Positions 1-5,741 of a stretch of DNA of 5,741 nucleotides are shown here, piece after piece; positions within the stretch are counted from its first letter, which is position 1, and every line of letters starts with the position of its first letter. This DNA is from Chitinophagaceae bacterium UBA4412 (GTDB taxonomy: Bacteria; Bacteroidota; Bacteroidia; Chitinophagales; Chitinophagaceae). The stretch spans positions 2,475-8,215 of the forward strand of contig DGQO01000004.1 in NCBI GenBank assembly GCA_002400445.1, read 5' to 3'. Made by a program: the position numbers and the translations under genes. The notes under the pieces were generated by a model. The model saw nothing but the letters and a program-made list of their open reading frames with translations. It made no database searches and was not told the origin of the DNA.

Positions 1-1442
1 TATGGTACCTGAATAATGGTTTTGGTAAGGTATTAGAAAGCGGCGCAGGCTCAGGACAAAGTGAAAATGCTACCGTGTCTTACCTGGCGAGGTTGATCTA
101 CAATTATAAAAACAAATATTACCTCAACGCTTCTTATCGTGATGATGCCTCTTCAAGGATTCCGGAAAAAAATCGCCATCAGCAGTTTTGGTCTGTGGGT
201 GCTGCATGGGAAGTGGGTAAAGAAAGCTTCATGGAAGATCAGAAATTCTTCGACTATTTGAAATTGAAAGGATCCATCGGTGTATTGGGTAACCAAAGTA
301 CTTATGGGGTATCCGGAGATTATCCATCTTATCCTGGCCTGCAGAGTGGTACCATTGTTCCATTTGGTACAAACGTTGTAACAGGTGCACTGCCTGCCTA
401 CCGGGTTAATCCTAACCTGCAATGGGAAACTGTAGATGCTGCAGAAGTTGGCGTAGAATTTAATGCTTTCCAAAACAGGTTACATTTTGAAGCAAATTAT
501 TACAACAAGGTTACCAAGGATATGATGACTTATGTAAATCTTAGTTCCCTTGGGCTGGATAACCAATTGGAAAACGGCGGTAAAATCCGCAACTGGGGAC
601 AGGAAGTTATGGCTACATGGACACAAGCTGTAAACAAAGACCTCAGTATAAATTTGAGTGGTAACATCACTTTCATGAAAAACAAAGTGTTGGCTGTTGC
701 AGAAAGTCTGCCAGGTGGCCGCATCATTGATGCAAGGGCAAACAATGCTACTGCAGAAGCAAGAAGCCTTCCCGGTTATCCCATAGCTTCTTTCTTTGGG
801 TATGTTGTAGAAGGCTTATACCAAACCCAACTGGATATTCTTAATTCACCTTTAGCCTCATCTCTCGGCACTTACCGCCCCGGCGATTTTAAGTTTAAAG
901 ATTTAAATGGAGACGGCGTAATTAGTGCTGATGACCGCACGATTATTGGAAATCCTTCACCAGACTTTATGTATGGCGGATCTGTAGGCTTAAACTACAA
1001 AGGTTTTAATTTTGATGTAGATTTTGGTGGTGTTTACGGCAATGAAGTGTTCAGGGTTTGGGGTTCATTGGAATCTCCTTTCCAACGGGTAAATTATCCA
1101 GCTTTTAAAGCAGAGAGATGGAATGGTCCAGGCACTTCAAACTGGGAGCCCATCATCAGCCAGGCAGATCGTTTTAACTACAATGGTTCTACCTATAACA
1201 TTGAGGATGGTAGCTATTTCCGCATCAGAAATATGCAGGTGGGTTATAATTTCGGCTCTAAGTTCAGTTCTGCAAAAATTAAGAACCTGAGAATTTTTGC
1301 AAATGCGCAGAATTTAAAAACCTGGAAGCATACAAAAGGTTATACTGCAGAGTATGGCGGATCAGGAACTGCTTTTGGATTTGACGAAGGTGGTGGAGCA
1401 ATCCCCCGGGTTATTACGTTTGGTTTAAATGCTACATTTTAA
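1..1442 (+). CDS. SusC-like TonB-dependent outer-membrane transporter, C-terminal part (5' end outside window)
   Basis: The reading frame is open from base 3, and bases 1-2 belong to a split codon, so 479 C-terminal residues of a protein normally near 1,000 residues are visible. SusC/RagA proteins are outer-membrane beta-barrels that import glycans or peptides using TonB energy, with a SusD lipoprotein as lid. Family landmarks in order are a DDASSR..NR..FWSVGAAWE segment (about 141-230), LKLKGSIGVLGNQ (258-296), NPNLQWET (409-432), an acidic loop DLNGDGVISADD (900-935) followed by IGNPSPDFMYGG, YFRIRNMQVGYNF near 1215-1253, and LRIFANAQNLKTW near 1287-1325. The protein ends PRVITFGLNATF; a terminal Phe is the usual signal for barrel insertion by BAM. 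The plug, the carboxypeptidase-like domain and any signal peptide lie upstream. The cognate SusD gene starts 20 bp downstream. The substrate cannot be deduced. Family assignment is very secure. Confidence 0.96.
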   Translation, partial: WYLNNGFGKVLESGAGSGQSENATVSYLARLIYNYKNKYYLNASYRDDASSRIPEKNRHQQFWSVGAAWEVGKESFMEDQKFFDYLKLKGSIGVLGNQSTYGVSGDYPSYPGLQSGTIVPFGTNVVTGALPAYRVNPNLQWETVDAAEVGVEFNAFQNRLHFEANYYNKVTKDMMTYVNLSSLGLDNQLENGGKIRNWGQEVMATWTQAVNKDLSINLSGNITFMKNKVLAVAESLPGGRIIDARANNATAEARSLPGYPIASFFGYVVEGLYQTQLDILNSPLASSLGTYRPGDFKFKDLNGDGVISADDRTIIGNPSPDFMYGGSVGLNYKGFNFDVDFGGVYGNEVFRVWGSLESPFQRVNYPAFKAERWNGPGTSNWEPIISQADRFNYNGSTYNIEDGSYFRIRNMQVGYNFGSKFSSAKIKNLRIFANAQNLKTWKHTKGYTAEYGGSGTAFGFDEGGGAIPRVITFGLNATF

Positions 1443-1462
1443 TAAACTTAAAAGAAGTTAAT

Positions 1463-3025
1463 ATGAAATATTTTAAATTATTTGCTGGTGTAGCATTAGT
1501 TGGAGTTTTGCTCACCACAGCATCGGGATGTAAAAAGTTTTTAGACCGAAAGCCCCTTTCGGCCACACTGGATGATTATGGAAGCGTGGTAGATGGACAG
1601 ATCATTGGTATGTACAGTGTATTTCACAACTGGGCAGGATTTCAAACCCTTCCCTGGCTCGACTTTAACAGCATCCGGGACGATGATGCTCAAAAGGGCA
1701 GCAGTGCTACCGACGGTGCCGAAATTGTAACGGAGTTTGAAACCTTTCAATACACCAAGGATGATTGGGCTACCAATACTTACTGGAATGATCATTATTA
1801 CATGATCAATGCAGCAAACAAAGTGCTTTACTTTGCCGATTCACTCAAACTTACAGACGTTACAGCGTTAAGAAATGTGGGTGAAGCTTATTTCTTCCGG
1901 GCTTATAGCTATTTTGAATTGGTGAAAGCTTACGGAGAAGTACCAAAGATTGATTTTTATTACACGGTTGCTTCAGATGGTGTAAAGCCTAAATCGCCAG
2001 TGGCAGATATTTATGCGCTCATAGATGCAGACCTTGAGAAAGCATCAGCCTTGCTGCCATTGAACTGGTTTAATAGTTCTACAAATAATAATCCTTTCCC
2101 CGGTAGACTTACGAGTGGCGCTGCAAATACCCTTTGGGCTCAAACCCATTTGTTTCGTCAGAACTGGAGCAGGGTTACTGCTTTATGTAATACAGTGATC
2201 GCCTCCGGAGAATATTCCCTGCTTTCCAGCTTTGTAGACTTATGGAAAGACGGTGTGGGTGGTGTAGGAAAAAATAGTAAAGAATCAATACTGGAAGCGC
2301 AAAATTTTATCGGTGCCGGTGGTACACCAAACCTGGGATCAGACTTTGCTACGAGCCAGGGCGTACGCCAGGGTGGCGCTGCGCCGCAATGGAATCTTGG
2401 TTGGGGATGGAATACACCTACCGATGTGTTGCAAGCCGCATGGGATAATACCGATCCCAGAAAAGCAGCTACCATTTTATATTCAGGCCAGTTTGATGGC
2501 GGGCCAGCCACAGGCGGTTATGGTGCCACCCTTCCTCCATATGGGCCGGGTAGTTCACTCGATCAAAAGTACTGGAACAAAAAAGTATATTCAGATCCTG
2601 CCATGCGCCAGTTTACCGGCCACGTTACAGATGGTAATGCCGGCTGGATCAATCATAAAATGATCCGGTATGCCGACGTAATACTGATGAAAGCAGAAGC
2701 TGCCAATGAACAGAATGATGGCGCTACTGCCGCGGCAAACCTGGAGTTAGTAAGAAACAGGGCAAGTGGCAATTTAGGAACCGGAAGAGCGATTCTCCCC
2801 TATATCCCTTTTGTAAACCAGGCTCAAATGCGCCAGGCCATTAAGAATGAAAGGAGATGGGAGTTTGCCATGGAAGGTTATCGGTTTTATGATCTTGTAC
2901 GCTGGGGTGATGCGGTGAGCGCACTAGGCTCACTGGGCTATACGGATCGTTGTAAATACTATCCTATTCCGCAGAAGGCCATTGATATTTCTGGTGGTGT
3001 ATTGGTGCAGAACCCGCAGTGGTAA
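1463..3025 (+). CDS. SusD/RagB-family surface substrate-binding lipoprotein
   Basis: This complete 520-residue protein has the usual SusD length. Residues 1-22 form a signal peptide ending ASG, with the lipidated Cys at 23 followed by KKFLD, a very common SusD mature start. The N-terminal SusD-like domain covers roughly 24-215, with YWNDHYYMINAANKVL (108-122) and GEAYFFRAYSYFELVKAYGEVP (140-161), the helical TPR-like core. The C-terminal SusD/RagB domain covers roughly 270-520. It contains MIRYADVILMKAEAANE (400-416), LVRNRA, ERRWEFAMEGYRFYDLVRWGD (463-483), YYPIPQKAI and the closing NPQW. SusD proteins cap the SusC barrel on the cell surface and help capture substrate. The ATG at 1463 is chosen because it gives a complete lipoprotein signal. 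No clear Shine-Dalgarno is present, as is common in Bacteroidota. It lies between SusC and a LamG lipoprotein, probably on one transcript. Substrate specificity is not readable. Confidence 0.97.
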   Translation: MKYFKLFAGVALVGVLLTTASGCKKFLDRKPLSATLDDYGSVVDGQIIGMYSVFHNWAGFQTLPWLDFNSIRDDDAQKGSSATDGAEIVTEFETFQYTKDDWATNTYWNDHYYMINAANKVLYFADSLKLTDVTALRNVGEAYFFRAYSYFELVKAYGEVPKIDFYYTVASDGVKPKSPVADIYALIDADLEKASALLPLNWFNSSTNNNPFPGRLTSGAANTLWAQTHLFRQNWSRVTALCNTVIASGEYSLLSSFVDLWKDGVGGVGKNSKESILEAQNFIGAGGTPNLGSDFATSQGVRQGGAAPQWNLGWGWNTPTDVLQAAWDNTDPRKAATILYSGQFDGGPATGGYGATLPPYGPGSSLDQKYWNKKVYSDPAMRQFTGHVTDGNAGWINHKMIRYADVILMKAEAANEQNDGATAAANLELVRNRASGNLGTGRAILPYIPFVNQAQMRQAIKNERRWEFAMEGYRFYDLVRWGDAVSALGSLGYTDRCKYYPIPQKAIDISGGVLVQNPQW

Positions 3026-3055
3026 TTTTTTCAATCAAGTAAAAAAATATTTAAC

Positions 3056-3898
3056 ATGCTTACAAAAAAAATAAACTGGCTATTGCTCTTGCTCATGTCT
3101 TCTGCGATAGTGATCAGTTGTCAAAAAATGGATAAGCCTGCTTTAGGAGACTATCCAGAAGATGTAGTGGTAACCCCAACTACACCGCTTCGTTTCTATG
3201 TAAATTTTGATTCCGCTGCTGCGGCAGACAAACAAATCAATATCCGATTCAAGGATAGTATTTCCGGTTATCCGAGTTTCTTTCCGGATAATTCTATCAA
3301 AATTGTACCTGGTGTACATGGATCCGCTTACCAGGGAAATAAAGATAAAAACCTGCGGTACCTCAACGTAAATGATTGGGGAAAATCTACCAGCTTTACG
3401 GTATCCTTGTGGGAAAAGAAAAGCACCCTGAACCAGGGAGAAGCGGAGTTCCTCATGAGTATTCCATCTACAGCCGGCCATTGGAGCAATGCGAATATGC
3501 TGCTTATTTTTGATAATGGTAATGCAGGTTCTACGCTTACTCAAACCATTATCAAGTTCATGGTGGCCGAAGTGGGTAATGGCGATCATTGGTTTGAACT
3601 TACCGGAGCGAGCAGAATGCCCAATGTAACCGACGGCCAATGGCACCACCTTGCATTTGTGTATGATGAAACAACTTCTGCTATGAAGTTTTTCCGGGAC
3701 GGCGTATTATGGTCTACCCAAACCTGGGCCGGCCACGGTGCCATTCATTTTGACCATACCAAAGCAACTGGTTTTTACCTTGGTGGCAAAACCACGGATT
3801 GGGGCAATGCCTTTAATGGCAGCTTAGACCAGGTGAGAATGTATAACAAAGCCCTTTCTGATGCCGAAGTGATCAGTCTTTATAACAGTAAGTTATAA
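3056..3898 (+). CDS. LamG-like jellyroll domain lipoprotein, candidate surface glycan-binding protein
   Basis: This is a complete 280-residue protein. Residues 1-21 are a hydrophobic signal ending VIS, with the lipidated Cys at 22 followed by QKMDKPALGDYPED. A short linker leads to LRFYVNFD (45-52). A concanavalin A-like/LamG jellyroll then spans about 85-280, marked by VHGSAYQG (87-94), STSFTVSLW (111-119), DGQWHHLAFVYDETTSAMKF (193-212), GFYLGG (239-244) and GSLDQVRMYNKALSDAEV (255-272). LamG-like folds usually bind carbohydrate or protein, and some relatives are enzymes, but no catalytic residues can be assigned here. It starts 30 bp after susD and is followed by an intrinsic terminator, so it is probably the last gene of the uptake operon. 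From memory, lipoproteins with this CQKMD..LGDYP start recur after SusCD pairs in Bacteroidota. A surface glycan-binding role (SusE/SGBP position) is inference. Confidence 0.88.
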   Translation: MLTKKINWLLLLLMSSAIVISCQKMDKPALGDYPEDVVVTPTTPLRFYVNFDSAAAADKQINIRFKDSISGYPSFFPDNSIKIVPGVHGSAYQGNKDKNLRYLNVNDWGKSTSFTVSLWEKKSTLNQGEAEFLMSIPSTAGHWSNANMLLIFDNGNAGSTLTQTIIKFMVAEVGNGDHWFELTGASRMPNVTDGQWHHLAFVYDETTSAMKFFRDGVLWSTQTWAGHGAIHFDHTKATGFYLGGKTTDWGNAFNGSLDQVRMYNKALSDAEVISLYNSKL

Positions 3899-3928
3899 AC
3901 TCAGGTACAGCTTCTGATTATTGTATTG

Positions 3929-3966
3929 CAAAAGGGCTGATGAACTTTCAGCCCTTTTGTATTTTT
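3929..3966 (+). terminator. Rho-independent terminator closing the SusCD-LamG operon
   Basis: A perfect 12-bp inverted repeat (3929-3940 with 3948-3959, arms CAAAAGGGCTGA and TCAGCCCTTTTG) encloses a 7-nt loop. The T run inside the 3' arm and TATTTTT just after it (3960-3966) supply the U-tract on the + strand. It begins 30 bp after the LamG stop and fits termination of the upstream unit. The minus strand has a poorer T-tract and no gene converging on it, so a bidirectional role is unlikely. Confidence 0.88.
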
Positions 3967-3995
3967 CACAGTTACCACCAAAACGCCGAAGGGAA

Positions 3996-5234
3996 ATGCT
4001 GCACAAGCGCTCCAGGATTTTATGGGTTTTTGCTACAATGTTTTTAGTGGTGTGCCTGCTCATCAAATGCACAGGGGGCCACAACAAAACTTCAGAACAA
4101 ACGGGGGCATCCGCCTTTGCGGGAGCAGAAAAATGCGAGGGATGCCATAAAGAAATTTATAAAGATCATCTGCAAACAGGACACTACCTGAGTTCAACAT
4201 TACCAGAGGATGCATTCTTTGCAGGCAATTTTAAGCCAGGCATGAACGCTATAGCCTACGACCCCATTACAAGCTTGCGTATGGAAAAAACAGACAGTGG
4301 CTATTTCCAAACGGCTTACCTCTACAACCAACCCAAAAAGGCTGAAAGAATAGATTTTATTATAGGCTCCGGCAAAAAAGGGCAAAGCTACCTTGGCTGG
4401 GCAGATGCAAACCTGGTGCAGCTACCAGCTACATGGTTTACCCCGGCTCATCAGTGGACCAATAGCCCCGGTTATCCCGCAGACAAAATCATTTTTAACC
4501 GACCCATTACTGCCCGCTGCCTCGAATGCCATAGTACAAAATTTGATGAAGTAAAATCAACCCGGCCAAATATGGACGCCTTCTCTCATGAAGGAATCAT
4601 CCTGGGCATCAGTTGTGAAAAATGCCATGGCCCCGCAGCAAAACATACAGCTTTTCATGAAGAGAATCCTTCAGAGAAAAAAGCAAAGTTCATCATCAAC
4701 CCAAAAAATTTATCCCGCCAGCAATCCCTGGATCTTTGTGCTCTGTGCCACGGCGGCAGACTAAATAAAACAAAACCTTCATTTGGCTTTCAACCAGGAG
4801 ATGTATTGTTTGATTATTTCCGGGAAGCTAACCCCGGAACACCCGCAGAAAATATTGATGTGCACGGAAACCAGTTGGGTCTTTTAAAAGCAAGTAAATG
4901 TTTTTCTATGAGTACCATGACTTGTTTGAGTTGTCATGATGCCCATCAAAAAGAGAATGACGATGTAAAATTATATTCTGCAAAATGCCTGGCTTGCCAT
5001 GGAGACACACACCAGAAACAATGCAAATTGCTTGCGAGTGAAGGAGAGATGATCAGGCAAAACTGTATAGATTGCCATATGCCAAAGCAAGCTTCAAAAA
5101 GTATTGCCGTAACCATACATCATGCGGATACACTCACCCCGGTGATGATGCGCACGCATTACATTAAAATGTATGCCTACGCCACAAAAAATGTATTGGA
5201 TACCCTGAAACACAATACCAGTAAAAAGAAATAG
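3996..5234 (+). CDS. Exported heptahaem c-type cytochrome
   Basis: Read from ATG 3996 this is a 412-residue protein with seven CXXCH haem-attachment motifs at 47-51, 175-179, 207-211, 248-252, 310-314, 331-335 and 357-361. Such motifs require export and haem ligation outside the cytoplasm, so the protein should act in electron transfer in the periplasm or at the envelope. The N-terminus (LHKRSR, then a hydrophobic stretch at about 8-23) is a signal peptide or membrane anchor; IKC at 23-25 lacks the small residue expected before a lipobox Cys. Local motifs GISCEKCHGP (205-214) and CIDCHMPK (357-364) resemble those of cytochrome c554/NrfA-like multihaem proteins. No CXXCK catalytic site is seen, so it is not NrfA. 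Likely distal ligands include His63, His198, His217, His290, His317, His375, His376 and His388. A longer TTG-started reading from 3921 would begin inside the terminator hairpin and is rejected. The next gene starts one base after the stop. Its redox partner and reaction are unknown. Confidence 0.92.
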   Translation: MLHKRSRILWVFATMFLVVCLLIKCTGGHNKTSEQTGASAFAGAEKCEGCHKEIYKDHLQTGHYLSSTLPEDAFFAGNFKPGMNAIAYDPITSLRMEKTDSGYFQTAYLYNQPKKAERIDFIIGSGKKGQSYLGWADANLVQLPATWFTPAHQWTNSPGYPADKIIFNRPITARCLECHSTKFDEVKSTRPNMDAFSHEGIILGISCEKCHGPAAKHTAFHEENPSEKKAKFIINPKNLSRQQSLDLCALCHGGRLNKTKPSFGFQPGDVLFDYFREANPGTPAENIDVHGNQLGLLKASKCFSMSTMTCLSCHDAHQKENDDVKLYSAKCLACHGDTHQKQCKLLASEGEMIRQNCIDCHMPKQASKSIAVTIHHADTLTPVMMRTHYIKMYAYATKNVLDTLKHNTSKKK

Positions 5235-5235
5235 A

Positions 5236-5741
5236 ATGCTTGCAAATAAAATTATTGTTCCTGCATTATTACTCGGCCTCCTATCCTGCAACAGCAGGAA
5301 GGCAGAGCTTTTTGAAACAGTAGCTGCTTCTAAAACAAATATCAATTTTGAAAACAAGGTAGAAGACAAACACCTCTTCAACATTCTCTATTATCTCTAT
5401 TTTTATAATGGTGGTGGTGTGGCAACCGGAGATATTAATAATGATGGCTTACCTGATATCTATTTTACCGCCAACACAAAAGGCAACAACAAACTTTACC
5501 TGAACAAAGGAAATTTTGTTTTTGAAGACATCACTAAAGCGGCTGGAGTAGCAGGCATGGCAGACTGGTGTAGTGGCGTAACCATGGCAGATGTAAATGG
5601 AGACGGGTTTTTAGATATATATGTTTCTACCATCAGCAACAAGTACGGCCTTAAAGGACACAATGAACTTTACATCAATAATAAAAAAAATGGGTTCACC
5701 GAGGAAAGTGAAGCATACGGGTTAGATACGAGAACCCTTGC
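5236..5741 (+). CDS. FG-GAP/VCBS-repeat lipoprotein, probable CRTAC1/ASPIC-UnbV family, N-terminal part (3' end outside window)
   Basis: The frame opens at ATG 5236 and runs without a stop to the window edge, giving 168 residues. Residues 1-17 form a lipoprotein signal ending LLS, with the lipidated Cys at 18. The mature part has YNGGGVATGDINNDGLPDIYF followed by NKLYLNKGNFVFEDITKAAGV, then SGVTMADVNGDGFLDIYVS. The calcium-binding loops are D66-I-N-N-D70-G-L-P-D74 (5431-5457) and D119-V-N-G-D123-G-F-L-D127 (5590-5616), the hallmark of FG-GAP/VCBS beta-propeller blades. Bacteroidota proteins with this opening commonly run to about 1,000 residues and end in an ASPIC/UnbV domain; that end is not visible here. 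The start lies 1 bp after the cytochrome stop, which implies co-transcription and possibly translational coupling. A role as an envelope scaffold or binding partner is inference, as the biochemical function of this family is poorly defined. Confidence 0.9.
   Translation, partial: MLANKIIVPALLLGLLSCNSRKAELFETVAASKTNINFENKVEDKHLFNILYYLYFYNGGGVATGDINNDGLPDIYFTANTKGNNKLYLNKGNFVFEDITKAAGVAGMADWCSGVTMADVNGDGFLDIYVSTISNKYGLKGHNELYINNKKNGFTEESEAYGLDTRTL

Noticed and set aside
900..935. EF-hand-like DLNGDGVISADD in SusC as a possible dockerin or calcium module
   Set aside because: This acidic loop is a routine feature of the C-terminal half of SusC-family barrels and there is no second repeat as in a dockerin.
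1415..1422. TACGTTTG, a match to the Bacteroidota -7 promoter motif TAnnTTTG, just before susD
   Set aside because: The bases encode the conserved ITFG near the SusC C-terminus, the nearest TTTG upstream (1380-1383) is about 31 nt away instead of about 20, and susD normally shares the susC transcript.
2313..2663. 116-codon open frame on the + strand within susD
   Set aside because: It overlaps the conserved SusD reading in another frame and shows no family motif; a shadow of the real gene.
3025..3048. AT-only hairpin (T6 and A7 arms) between susD and the LamG gene
   Set aside because: The stem is only about 7 A-T pairs with a 10-nt loop and no following U-tract, too weak for a terminator; it is more likely plain AT-rich spacer.
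3143..3649. 168-codon open frame on the minus strand
   Set aside because: It lies wholly inside the LamG lipoprotein gene, has no recognisable domain, and the + strand frame has clear family motifs.
3996..5234. Nitrite reductase NrfA for the cytochrome
   Set aside because: Seven CXXCH motifs are present but no CXXCK catalytic haem site, and the order of motifs does not match NrfA.

Overview
The window looks like a piece of a Bacteroidota genome. A family such as Chitinophagaceae is plausible, but this is inferred from gene content only. The evidence is a SusC/SusD pair, several lipoproteins with Bacteroidota-style signal peptides, AT-leaning intergenic DNA, and no convincing Shine-Dalgarno sequences before most starts. 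Every supported gene lies on the + strand.

Region 1 (1-3898) is the downstream part of a SusCD-type glycan or nutrient uptake operon. It holds the C-terminal part of a SusC-like TonB-dependent outer-membrane transporter (cut by the window start), a complete SusD-like substrate-binding lipoprotein, and a small lipoprotein with a LamG-like jellyroll domain. The LamG gene sits where surface glycan-binding proteins often sit. The spacings are short (20 and 30 bp), and a strong intrinsic terminator at 3929-3966 closes the unit. No glycoside hydrolase, sulfatase, peptidase or regulator is visible here, so the substrate cannot be named.

Region 2 (3996-5741) is a second, tightly coupled pair. First comes a complete multihaem c-type cytochrome with seven CXXCH motifs and an N-terminal membrane anchor or signal. 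One base after its stop begins a lipoprotein with FG-GAP/VCBS calcium-binding repeats of the type found in CRTAC1/ASPIC-UnbV proteins, cut by the window end. The 1-bp spacing argues for co-transcription.

Together these genes would place an outer-membrane importer with its surface lipoproteins next to an exported electron-transfer protein and its presumed beta-propeller partner. Whether the two units act together is open, because the terminator separates them. The cytochrome/propeller pair is the least ordinary part of the window. Intergenic spaces are all under 100 bp; no RNA gene, CRISPR array, insertion sequence or notable repeat was seen.
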